This document shows, in pieces, positions 1 through 7,500 of a stretch of DNA of 8,657 bases. Each line of letters opens with the position of its first letter. Within the stretch, counting starts at the first letter, position 1. Both the position numbers and the translations under genes were made by a program. The notes beneath the pieces are model-generated. The model searched no databases and was not told the origin of the DNA. It was given only the letters and a program-made list of their open reading frames with translations. The stretch comes from Clostridiales bacterium (lineage in GTDB: Bacteria; Bacillota; Clostridia; Peptostreptococcales; Anaerovoracaceae): contig JAAZGD010000027.1 of NCBI GenBank assembly GCA_012511395.1, forward strand, positions 1-8,657, written 5' to 3'.

Positions 1-1
1 G

Positions 2-454
2 CTTATAAGAGTTTCAAGACAGCTTTTACAGGAATATGGCAGAGAGCCTACCCATGAAGAAATAGCAAAGGAAATGGACATAACCACTGAAAAAGTAAAG
101 GAGATTATAAAAATTGCCCAAGAGCCTGTGTCTTTGGAAACTCCCATAGGTGAGGAGGAAGACAGCCATCTGGGAGATTTCATACCTGATGAGGATGTAC
201 CCCAGCCTACCGATTCTGCAGCCTTCTCCCTGCTAAAGGAGCAGATACTGGAAGTTTTGGACACTCTTACAGACAGAGAACAGAAGGTGTTAAAGCTAAG
301 ATTCGGTCTTGAAGACGGCAGAGCCAGAACTCTTGAAGAGGTGGGAAAAACCTTTGATGTTACAAGGGAAAGAATAAGGCAAATAGAAGCTAAGGCTTTG
401 AGAAAGCTGAGAAGGCCATCAAGACTAAATAAGCTTCAGGATTTTCTGGAGTAA
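2..454 (+). CDS. rpoD: RNA polymerase primary sigma factor RpoD/SigA, C-terminal part (5' end outside window)
   Basis: This is the last 150 codons of the housekeeping sigma factor, which directs core RNA polymerase to -10/-35 promoters. The frame is open from base 2, before the first in-window ATG at 74, so the gene starts upstream. The first residues (LIRVSRQLLQEYGREP) are sigma region 3, followed by the hallmark SLETPIGEEEDSHLGDFIPDE stretch that leads into the region 3/4 linker. Region 4.1 contains LTDREQKVLKLRFGLEDG. Region 4.2 is the helix-turn-helix LEEVGKTFDVTRERIRQIEAK that reads the -35 element. The chain ends with the usual LRRPSR...LQDFLE tail, so the C-terminus is intact. In Firmicutes this gene normally follows dnaG, which would lie off the left edge. 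Downstream trmK begins 3 nt after the stop, and its Shine-Dalgarno lies inside the last rpoD codons. Identification is secure; the missing part cannot be judged. Confidence 0.97.
   Translation, partial: LIRVSRQLLQEYGREPTHEEIAKEMDITTEKVKEIIKIAQEPVSLETPIGEEEDSHLGDFIPDEDVPQPTDSAAFSLLKEQILEVLDTLTDREQKVLKLRFGLEDGRARTLEEVGKTFDVTRERIRQIEAKALRKLRRPSRLNKLQDFLE
448..451 (+). promoter_or_regulatory. Shine-Dalgarno of trmK inside the rpoD 3' end
   Basis: GGAG ends 6 nt before the GTG at 458 and overlaps the last codons of rpoD. It supports the GTG start and suggests that trmK translation is coupled to termination on rpoD. Confidence 0.6.
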
Positions 455-457
455 AAA

Positions 458-1168
458 GTGAAAATATCCCAACGCCTGAAGGCTATAGCTCATCTTGCAG
501 AAAACAGTTTCAGAGTTTTGGATGTAGGCTCAGACCACGGTTACTTACCTTATTTACTTTTAAAAAATAGTGAAGTAGTTAAAGTAATAGTAGCCGATAT
601 TAGTAATGAGAGCCTTTTAAAAGCTAAAGGAAACCTTGAAACTTTTTTTGATAGTAAAACAATAGAAGAAAGAGTTAAGTTTAAAAGAGCAGATGGCTTA
701 AAGGCTGTAAGGGAAAATGAAGTTGATACTGTAGTTATAGCAGGTCTTGGAGGCCTTTTAATATCACGGATTCTTAAAGAATCTGAAGCAGTTAGAAAGA
801 CTGTAGACACCTTTATACTTCAGCCCAGAAGTAATCAGGGAAGTTTAAGGCGTTATTTAATGGCCTCAGGATTTCTGATTGAAAGAGAAATACTTGCAAG
901 AGACGGAAAGCATATTTCTGAAATAATAGTAGCGAAAAACACTGACCAAAGCATAAAAATCGAAGACAATGAAATAGCTTATGAGCTGCCTTTAAAGCTT
1001 TTAGACACAGAGGATAAAAAACTTCTTTTAGAATTCTTAAACAATAAAAAGGAAATAGAAGAGTTTGTATTGAAGGAAGTGACTGAAAGTAAGGGTACAG
1101 ACTCTATAGAAGTTATAGAGAAAATGAAAAGATTATCATACATTGATGAGATGATAAAGATGGTGTGA
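458..1168 (+). CDS. trmK: tRNA (adenine(22)-N(1))-methyltransferase TrmK
   Basis: TrmK uses S-adenosylmethionine to methylate N1 of adenine 22 in the D-arm/core of bacterial tRNAs, in the cytoplasm. The 236-residue chain has the family's usual size. The Rossmann methyltransferase fold is visible: motif I VLDVGSDHGYLP (about residues 20-31) binds SAM, ADIS (46-49) is the acidic end of strand 2, RADGL (77-81) follows, and IAGLGG (94-99) is the family's version of motif IV. LQPRSN (121-126) is the position of the conserved LQP segment. After about residue 165 the chain becomes Lys/Glu-rich and predicted helical, matching the C-terminal coiled-coil that is thought to help hold tRNA. The start is GTG, chosen because it has a well-placed GGAG and no other in-frame start lies near the N-terminal KISQRLKAIA. 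B. subtilis has the same neighbour order (sigA, then yqfN/trmK, then yqfO), which supports the call. Confidence 0.93.
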   Translation: MKISQRLKAIAHLAENSFRVLDVGSDHGYLPYLLLKNSEVVKVIVADISNESLLKAKGNLETFFDSKTIEERVKFKRADGLKAVRENEVDTVVIAGLGGLLISRILKESEAVRKTVDTFILQPRSNQGSLRRYLMASGFLIEREILARDGKHISEIIVAKNTDQSIKIEDNEIAYELPLKLLDTEDKKLLLEFLNNKKEIEEFVLKEVTESKGTDSIEVIEKMKRLSYIDEMIKMV

Positions 1169-1172
1169 GGAG
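1168..1172 (+). promoter_or_regulatory. Shine-Dalgarno of the Nif3-like gene
   Basis: AGGAG begins on the last base of the trmK stop codon and ends 6 nt before the ATG at 1179. It fixes this start and points to coupled translation of the two genes. Confidence 0.6.
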
Positions 1173-1178
1173 ATAAAG

Positions 1179-1976
1179 ATGAGCATATCTAAACTTAAAC
1201 TTCTGTCAGGCCTTGAAAAAATAGCATCATTAAAGACTCAGGAGGAATGGGATAACTCAGGATTAAATATTGATTCAGGGAAAGAGAGTTTCGAAAAAAT
1301 TCTGGTAGCCCTTGATGTGGATAAGCTGTCATTGCAAGAAGCTATAGATGTGAAAGCAGATTTTATGGTGGTTCATCATCCTTTGTTTTTTAATCCCGTA
1401 ACCAGTATTAGAGAAGCTGATCCTACAGGTCGTCTCATATTAGAGCTTATTAAAAACAATATATCTTTATATGCTCTTCACACACCCTTTGATAAGCTAG
1501 TTAATAATACTGATTGGACACAAGCTCAAGGTATAGGGTTAAAGGATATAGAGAATTTAACTGAAAACAACTTTGGAGTTAAGCATTTTGGATTAACAGG
1601 AGTTTATTCTGACAATGTTACTTTAAAGGATGTAATATATAAGCTTTCAGAAGCTATGGATATAGAACCTTCTAAAATAAAGGCTGCAGGAGACTTCGAT
1701 TCAAGTATTAAAAAAGTGGCTATAGTATCAGGCGCAGGATCTGACTTTATTTTAGATGCAAAATTAAAGGGTTGCGATCTTTTAATAACAGGAGATATTA
1801 AGTACCACGAAGCTTGTTACGGAAGAGATTTAGGGATATGTCTACTAGATCCGGGCCACTTTAATCTTGAAAAAGCTTTTGTAGATTTAATGGTGGAAAG
1901 GCTAAGTATTTTAGCGGGAGAAGAGGCTGTTATTTTAAGTTCAAGAGTTCAGAAAGATCCCTTTAATATTCTTTAA
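1179..1976 (+). CDS. Nif3-like dinuclear metal centre protein (DUF34/YqfO family, short form)
   Basis: A 265-residue member of the Nif3/YbgI/YqfO family, known as toroidal hexamers with two metal ions per subunit; the biochemical role is unsettled, and old 'GTP cyclohydrolase I type 2' labels are doubtful. The N-terminal WDNSGL (24-29) and ILVALDV (41-47) are typical. The metal ligands expected from known structures are present: the HHP pair (H66, H67), D105 in HTPFD (101-105), and H227/E231 in DPGHFNLEK near the C-terminus. ITGDIKYHEA is another family hallmark. The length matches the compact form; the B. subtilis-type form is about 370 residues because a PII-like domain is inserted mid-chain, and that insert is absent here. 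The usual HTNxD motif reads HTPFD, a mild variant that keeps His and Asp. The gene sits 10 nt behind trmK, as in many Firmicutes, so the pair is probably co-transcribed with rpoD. It is the positional counterpart of yqfO. Confidence 0.92.
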   Translation: MSISKLKLLSGLEKIASLKTQEEWDNSGLNIDSGKESFEKILVALDVDKLSLQEAIDVKADFMVVHHPLFFNPVTSIREADPTGRLILELIKNNISLYALHTPFDKLVNNTDWTQAQGIGLKDIENLTENNFGVKHFGLTGVYSDNVTLKDVIYKLSEAMDIEPSKIKAAGDFDSSIKKVAIVSGAGSDFILDAKLKGCDLLITGDIKYHEACYGRDLGICLLDPGHFNLEKAFVDLMVERLSILAGEEAVILSSRVQKDPFNIL

Positions 1977-1979
1977 AGA

Positions 1980-1990
1980 TATGATATAAA
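1980..1990 (+). promoter_or_regulatory. Possible rnpB promoter (-10 region)
   Basis: Two overlapping -10 candidates lie between the Nif3-like stop codon and rnpB: TATGAT at 1980-1985, and TATAAA at 1985-1990 preceded by TG at 1982-1983 (extended -10 form). The first would start transcription at about 1992-1993, exactly at the 5' strand of the P1 helix, so it fits better. No good -35 hexamer is visible at 16-18 nt upstream; that segment is inside the coding 3' end. Placement is convincing and sequence match is moderate. RNA could also arise by processing of read-through from the upstream operon. Confidence 0.4.
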
Positions 1991-1991
1991 T

Positions 1992-2347
1992 TGATTGGGC
2001 AGGACAGGCAGTTGCGTTGACTTTTAGAGTCGATGAGGAAAGTCCGGGCTCCACAGAGCAAGGGTGCCGGATAACGTCCGGCGCAGGCAACTGTAGGGAA
2101 AGTGCAACAGAAACACACCGCCGAAACAGGTAATGCTGTGGCAAGGGTGAAATGGTGCGGTAAGAGCGCACCGGGTGTCCGGAGACGGACATGCCGTGTA
2201 AACCCCACCCGGAGCAAGACCAAATAGAGCCTAAAAAAGTGGTTGCTCGCCGCCGGCTCGAAAGGTAGGTCGCATGAGCATATCAGTAATGATATGCCAA
2301 GATAGATGATTGCCATATACAGAACCCGGCTTACGGACTGCCCAATC
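1992..2347 (+). ncRNA. rnpB: RNase P RNA, bacterial class A
   Basis: This is the catalytic RNA subunit of RNase P, which removes 5' leaders from precursor tRNAs with the RnpA protein. All main conserved blocks are present in order: GAGGAAAGTCCGGGCTCC at 2035-2052 (P4 5' side), GGGTGAAATGGTGCGGTAAG starting at 2145, GTAAACCCCACCCGGAGCAA starting at 2198, a GGTAGGT at 2264-2270 that can supply the L15 GGU which pairs with the tRNA CCA end, and ACAGAACCCGGCTTA at 2319-2333 (P4 3' side). P1 is a perfect 10-bp helix (1993-2002 with 2338-2347), and P2 pairs 2007-2012 with 2309-2314 including one G-U. The block around 2198-2227 resembles class A (E. coli-like) RNA, not the class B RNA of Bacillus. 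The exact 5' base is inferred from P1. Reading frames on either strand here have no coding support. Confidence 0.96.
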
Positions 2348-2353
2348 TTTTTT
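2338..2353 (+). terminator. Probable rnpB terminator formed by the P1 strand and T-run
   Basis: The 3' strand of P1 (2338-2347) is followed immediately by six T residues (2348-2353). A GC-containing 10-bp helix plus a U-tract is the ingredient list of intrinsic termination, but the partner strand lies about 340 nt upstream, so it is not a compact hairpin. Efficiency is uncertain; some read-through into the next gene is possible. Confidence 0.4.
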
Positions 2354-2421
2354 ATTGGAACTATTTTTCTCCCATAATCGTCTAATTTCTATAAACTATT
2401 TTTATTTTACTTATGAAAGTG

Positions 2422-2427
2422 AGGGAG
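2422..2427 (+). promoter_or_regulatory. Shine-Dalgarno that decides the start of the surface protein gene
   Basis: AGGGAG ends 5 nt before the ATG at 2433. It places the start there and not at the in-frame ATG at 2310, which lies inside rnpB. In the 79-nt gap 2354-2432, TATAAA at 2390-2395 could be a -10 element, but I see no convincing -35 partner. Confidence 0.65.
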
Positions 2428-2432
2428 TACTG

Positions 2433-4454
2433 ATGAAGAGGTTTTTAAGCCTTTTGCTGATTCTGTCTCTTGTGTTGTCCATGACAGTTTTTGCATACGG
2501 AGCGGAGGAGGACAGCAGGGAACTGGAAAAGGCTATTACTGCAGTGAAAAGTCTTGTGAAGGTGGACGAGGATTTTACGGTGTTTTCCCATTCCACATGG
2601 AAGGAGGAATACAACCCTGTAGAAAAGGGATTGACCATATGGTATTTGGAGTGGTATGACGGGGAAAACTCAAAAAATATCAGTGCCCAGGTTGATGAAA
2701 ACGGCTTGCTGCGAAGCTTCTCGAAGTATGTGGATAAACCATACAGCGCAAAACCGGGAGCCATGTCAAAGGCTGAAGGCGATGAAATTGCAAAAGCTTT
2801 TTTGACTAAAGCGCTGCCTGAAGGCTTTAAGAATGTGAAGCTGAAGGACTATTATTCCTATGGGCAATCTAAAACATACAATTATGATTTATATGTAAAC
2901 AATATCAGAGTGGATTTTATTACGATTTCCGTGGCTGTGGATTCTGATGACAAAGAGGTTACTAATTATTACACCCAGAATCTGGGAGCTCTGAATAAAC
3001 TAACATTTCCAAAGGCTGAAGGAATAATAGGAAAGGACAAAGCTGCCGCCTCCTATATTGATAAAATCGGTGTTGACCTTGATTATCTTATATATAATGA
3101 CTACCAGAAGAGACAGGCCTTTACATTTCCAGCATATTTAGCTTCACCTGAGAATATGGCCGTTGACGCCATAACGGGAGAGGTTGTTTATTACAATCCT
3201 TACTTTTTTGGCTACGGCGGAGAAGGCGGTATGGGTTCTGCCGATTTGAGTCAATCACAGAAGGAGCTGAGCCCCGTGGAACAGGAAGCCGTAGATACTG
3301 TAAAAGGACTTCTTGATAAAAAAGATGCCCTTTCCCTTTTGACCGGCAAGGTACATTCTCTGTCAAAGGATAAATATCGGGATTCCGCTTCCCTTACCAA
3401 GGATCAATTTTCAGGCCGCTATGCCTGGGGGTTCAATTTTGAAAACGGTTACGGCGCAGTGGATGCCAAAACAGGAGAAATAATTAACTTCAGCCTATAC
3501 GAAGACTACAAAGAGGTTAAAAATGGTATTTCTCATGAAACAGCTGTTAAAAAAGCAGAAGAGGCCGTAAAGCTTTATTCAGATTCCAAGGTTGACAAGG
3601 TGGTGTATGACAAAAATCAGAGCACATTGACAGGGGATAATTATGCATACTATGTAGTCTTCGCAAGGGTGGAGAAGGATATGAAGGTTAAGGGCAACGG
3701 TATATCTGTTACGGTGTCCAAAAAAGACGGGAAAATTCTAAACTACTATGTTGAATGGAATCCTCTTCTGACTTTTAAGGAGCTGGAAAAAGCCGTTTCC
3801 GAAGAAGATGCATTTTCAGTCTTTGACGAGAATTCAAAGTTCGGTCCCGCATATATCTATACAGACGATAAAGTGGCTTTGGCCTATATATTCAATAATC
3901 CCATCGGCTATAATGTGGACCCTGTTACAAAGGAATTAAAGGATTACAGGGGAAGGTTATATAAAGACAATAAAAAAGAAGGATACCCTGATATTAAAGG
4001 TAAATGGTATGAAAAGGAAGTTACCATGCTTCTTGAAAACGGACATTTCCTAGATCAGGATACATTTAACGGAAACGCAAGTATTACCCAGGAAGGATTT
4101 TTAAGATATCTTTATTCTGATTACTATTATCTTGATCAGGATGAGTTCTACAAAGCTTTAGAATCTGACGGTAAAGTGAAGAAGGAGGAAAAGAATCCTG
4201 ATTCAACGCTTTTAAGAAAGGATGCCGCAAAGTTTGCCATAAGGTATATTGGTCTTGCTAAAGCTGCGGAACAGCCGCAAATTTATCAGCAGTTGTTTAC
4301 GGATTATGTGGCTAAAGAGTACAAAGGCTATGCCGCTTTAGTAAAAGCCTTGTCAATTATGAAGGGTGACAAAAGAGGCAGATTCCTGCAAAATAAGGAA
4401 ACTACCAATGGGGAAGCAGCCGTAATAATCTACAATACATTGAACGCTCAATAA
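2433..4454 (+). CDS. Secreted YcdB/YcdC-type repeat protein with C-terminal S-layer homology domains
   Basis: A 673-residue exported protein of unknown role. Residues 1-23 form a signal peptide: KR, then a long Leu-rich core, then AYG before AEED, a good signal peptidase I site. Two related units follow, roughly 26-290 and 300-540. Each has a 'D-x-x-TGE-hydrophobic' strand motif (VDAITGEVVYY, VDAKTGEIINF) and a beta-rich, tyrosine-rich segment, as in YcdB/YcdC domains, which resemble PepSY-like propeptide folds. S-layer homology repeats close the chain: one near residues 518-560 (YPDIKGKWYEKEV...ITQEGF) and another near 621-673 (LFTDYVAKEYKGYAALVKAL...NGEAAVIIYNTL), with a linking SLH-like segment starting LLRKDAAKFA. 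SLH domains normally hold proteins to secondary cell-wall polymers, so it should sit on the cell surface. No catalytic motif is evident. The gene appears monocistronic, between rnpB and a strong terminator. Domain assignment is from pattern memory. Confidence 0.85.
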   Translation: MKRFLSLLLILSLVLSMTVFAYGAEEDSRELEKAITAVKSLVKVDEDFTVFSHSTWKEEYNPVEKGLTIWYLEWYDGENSKNISAQVDENGLLRSFSKYVDKPYSAKPGAMSKAEGDEIAKAFLTKALPEGFKNVKLKDYYSYGQSKTYNYDLYVNNIRVDFITISVAVDSDDKEVTNYYTQNLGALNKLTFPKAEGIIGKDKAAASYIDKIGVDLDYLIYNDYQKRQAFTFPAYLASPENMAVDAITGEVVYYNPYFFGYGGEGGMGSADLSQSQKELSPVEQEAVDTVKGLLDKKDALSLLTGKVHSLSKDKYRDSASLTKDQFSGRYAWGFNFENGYGAVDAKTGEIINFSLYEDYKEVKNGISHETAVKKAEEAVKLYSDSKVDKVVYDKNQSTLTGDNYAYYVVFARVEKDMKVKGNGISVTVSKKDGKILNYYVEWNPLLTFKELEKAVSEEDAFSVFDENSKFGPAYIYTDDKVALAYIFNNPIGYNVDPVTKELKDYRGRLYKDNKKEGYPDIKGKWYEKEVTMLLENGHFLDQDTFNGNASITQEGFLRYLYSDYYYLDQDEFYKALESDGKVKKEEKNPDSTLLRKDAAKFAIRYIGLAKAAEQPQIYQQLFTDYVAKEYKGYAALVKALSIMKGDKRGRFLQNKETTNGEAAVIIYNTLNAQ

Positions 4455-4475
4455 GGCGATATAGTAACTGTTCTT

Positions 4476-4507
4476 AAGCCTGCCTTTTTAAACAGAGGCA
4501 GGTTTTT
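4476..4507 (+). terminator. Rho-independent terminator after the surface protein gene
   Basis: A perfect 7-bp stem (CCTGCCT at 4479-4485 with AGGCAGG at 4496-4502) has a 10-nt loop and is followed by five T residues (4503-4507). The stem can extend by a G-U and two A-U pairs into the T-run. It starts 21 nt after the stop codon and separates the upstream gene from the activase unit. Confidence 0.85.
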
Positions 4508-4528
4508 CACTTATAATCATGGGAAATG

Positions 4529-4537
4529 TGCTATAAT
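4529..4537 (+). promoter_or_regulatory. Extended -10 promoter of the activase gene
   Basis: TGCTATAAT matches the TGnTATAAT extended -10 consensus exactly, 31 nt before the ATG at 4568, giving a predicted start at about 4544. The -35 region at 17-18 nt spacing has no good hexamer; TTCACT at 4506-4511 is a partial match with a long 20-nt spacing. Extended -10 promoters often tolerate this. A second TATAAT lies at 4512-4517, just after the terminator. Confidence 0.6.
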
Positions 4538-4550
4538 TACTGTTGGGAAA

Positions 4551-4556
4551 GAGGGG
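4551..4556 (+). promoter_or_regulatory. Shine-Dalgarno of the activase gene, long spacing
   Basis: GAGGGG ends 11 nt before the ATG at 4568, longer than the 5-6 nt seen at the other genes here. The start is still certain: an in-frame TGA lies at 4562-4564, and the protein's phosphate-binding motif begins at residue 6, leaving no room for a later start. Confidence 0.55.
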
Positions 4557-4567
4557 ATTACTGATAT

Positions 4568-7500
4568 ATGAGACTAGGAATTGATGTTGGTTCAACTACG
4601 GCAAAAGTAGTTTTACTTGATAAAGAAGGAAATATTGTACATTCAAGCTACGAAAGGCATATGTCAAACGTGTTCTCCAAGGTGGCAGACCTTCTTGAGG
4701 AGCTTTACCTGAAAATAGGGGACACGGATGTACATGTTGTAATTACAGGCAGCGGTGGTCTTTCTTTGGCTAATATTATGGAGATTCCCTTTGAGCAGGA
4801 GGTTATAAGCTGCAGTAAAAGTGTGGAAATTTTAATACCACAAACTGATGTGGCTATTGAGCTTGGAGGAGAAGACGCGAAGATAACGTATTACGGAAAA
4901 GCTGTAGAACAAAGGATGAACGGAACGTGTGCCGGAGGTACAGGTGCTTTTATTGACCAGATGGCTGTTCTTCTTAATACTGATGCAGAGGGACTTAACA
5001 AGGCAGCCGAAAATTCTAAAATAATTTATCCTATTGCCGCAAGATGCGGAGTTTTTGCAAAAACAGACATTCAGCCTCTCATTAACGAAGGGGCTTCCAT
5101 AGAGGACTTATCTGCCTCTATCTTTCAGGCTGTAGTTAACCAGACAATATCAGGCCTTGCTTGTGGAAGAGCCATTAAAGGAAATGTAGCCTTTTTAGGA
5201 GGGCCTTTGCATTTTCTTCCTCAACTTCGTCAAAGATTCATAGAAACATTAGAGCTTAAAGATGAAAATATAATAGTGCCGGAAAACTCCCAGTACTTTG
5301 TGGCTTTGGGAGCTGCTTTAATTTCTGAAAAGTACGAAAAAACCTCTATTAAGAACATTATGGAAAACTTAAGAACTAAGGATCCTACAGAGCTTAACGA
5401 AGCAAAGTACTTAAAGGCTCTTTTTAACGGAAGAGAAGAATATGAGCTTTTTAGAAAGAGACACTTTAGAGATGCGGCTGAGTTTTTAGATATTAAAGAA
5501 GCAAAGGGCCCTTGCTATTTAGGAATAGATGCAGGCTCCACAACTACGAAGGCCGCCTTAATAGATGCAAACAAAAACCTTTTATATCAATTTTACCGCT
5601 CCAATGAAGGAAAACCTCTTGAAGCTGTAAAAGAAATGCTGACTGAGCTTTATAGCCTTATGAATGAGGAAAGCTATATTGCAAGGGCTTGCGTTACAGG
5701 ATATGGAGAAGGCCTTATAAAGACCGGCTTTAATGTGGATATGGGTGAAATAGAAACCATAGCCCATTATAAAGCGGCAAAAGAGTTTTTGCCCGGTGTA
5801 GAATTTATTCTTGATATAGGCGGGCAAGATATGAAGTGTATAAGAATAAGGGATGGTGTTATTTACAATATAATGTTGAACGAAGCCTGCAGTTCGGGCT
5901 GTGGTTCCTTTATAGAAACTTATGCAAAATCTGTGGATCTTGAAGTTCCTGCTTTTGCCAATGAAGCTCTTTTAGCATTGGCTCCGGTAGACTTAGGAAC
6001 CAGATGTACTGTTTTTATGAACTCAAGAGTTAAACAGGCTCAAAAGGAAGGTGCCACTATTGGAGATATTTCTGCCGGCCTTTCCTACAGCATTATAAAG
6101 AATGCTTTGTATAAGGTTATTAAGCTGAGAAACCCTGATGAAGCAGGAACTAAAATCGTGGTTCAAGGCGGAACCTTCTTAAATGATGCTGTTTTAAGAG
6201 CTATGGAGCTTATTGTAGGAAAAGACGTTGTAAGGCCAAATATTGCAGGAACTATGGGAGCCTTTGGAGCTGCTTTGTTAGCAAGAAAGGAATATGACGG
6301 AAGGGGCGTTTCTGAAATTCTTTCACCTATTGAACTTTTAGAAAGCAATGTGGAAGTTACTAACGGAAGATGTAAGAGATGTGAAAACAATTGTCTTTTA
6401 ACTATTAACACATTTAACGGGAAGAAAAGGTTCATAACCGGAAACAGGTGTGAGAAGGGGGCAGGCAAAGAGATAATCGATGAGACTATTCCCAATATGT
6501 ATGACTATAAATATAAAAGACTCTTTCACTACGAGCCAAGAAAAGAAGAGGATTCCATTGGAACAATAGGTATTCCAAGAGTTCTTAACATGTATGAAAA
6601 CTATCCTTTTTGGTTTACATTCTTTAATCACTTAGGATATAGAGTAGTTTTATCTCCTCATTCAAACAAGTCTTTATACGAGTCGGGAATGGAGACCATA
6701 TCTTCAGATACAGCCTGTTATCCTGCAAAGCTTGTACACGGCCATATTAAATGGTTACTAAAGAATGATATTAAAACTATATTTTACCCCTGTATTAACT
6801 ACGAAAAGGAAGAAGACAACTTTTCCAAAAACCATTACAACTGTCCTGTAGTTGCTACTTACCCTGAGGTTATTTCGAAAAATATGGATGACCTCTTTGA
6901 GGAGTACCATGCAGAGCTGTTGTTCCCATTTATTCCTTATGATAGCACTAGGGATTTGACAAGAGAGCTTTACAAGCTGTTTAAAGACAAGGGATTTTCT
7001 AAAAAGAAAATTCTCGAAGCAGTAATTTTAGGAAGAAAAGAAGATGCTGCTTTTAAGCTTGAAATTAAAGAGAAAACGAGAGAGGTCCTTAACTGGATAA
7101 AGGAGAACCATAAAACAGGTATTGTTCTTGTGGGAAGGCCTTATCACCTTGATCCTGAAATCAACCATGGAATTGACAGATTAATTGTAACTTACGGCAT
7201 GCCTGTCCTAACAGAAGATGGGGTGGCGAATTTCGGCAAACTGCCAAGGCCCATAAGAGTTTTAGATCAATGGGTTTATCATAACAGGATGTATAGAGCA
7301 GCTCAGTTTACAGGTATGAGAGATGAGCTTGAGCTTATACAGCTTAACAGTTTTGGCTGTGGCCTTGATGCTGTAACTACAGATCAGATTGAAGAAATAA
7401 TGAGGGGAAATAAAAAGCTGTACACCACTTTGAAAATTGATGAAGGATCAAATCTAGGGGCAGCTAAAATCAGAATAAGGTCTCTTCTTGCTGTTTTAAA

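Noticed and set aside
550..810. Minus-strand open frame within trmK
   Set aside because: It is antisense to a well-supported methyltransferase gene and has no domain or upstream signals of its own.
1941..2316. Minus-strand open frames of 83 and 117 codons overlapping rnpB
   Set aside because: They are antisense to a structured RNA with all conserved RNase P blocks; their translations show no recognisable domain.
2310..2432. In-frame N-terminal extension of the surface protein starting at an ATG at 2310
   Set aside because: It lies inside the 3' part of rnpB, has no suitable Shine-Dalgarno, and would place the obvious signal peptide 41 residues into the chain. The ATG at 2433 has a strong Shine-Dalgarno and begins directly with the signal peptide.
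2433..4454. Horizontal acquisition of the surface protein gene because it uses more GGC/GCC/CTG codons than trmK or the activase
   Set aside because: rpoD shows a similar tendency, the difference is mild by eye, and no mobility genes or repeats flank it.
4455..4567. Possible riboswitch or attenuator between the surface protein and activase genes
   Set aside because: The only strong structure is a simple hairpin with a T-run, upstream of the promoter. The leader after the predicted start (about 4544) is about 24 nt, too short for a riboswitch.
5582..6631. Three minus-strand open frames of 77-110 codons inside the activase gene
   Set aside because: The + strand frame is continuous here and carries family motifs throughout; the antisense frames are by-products of that coding sequence.
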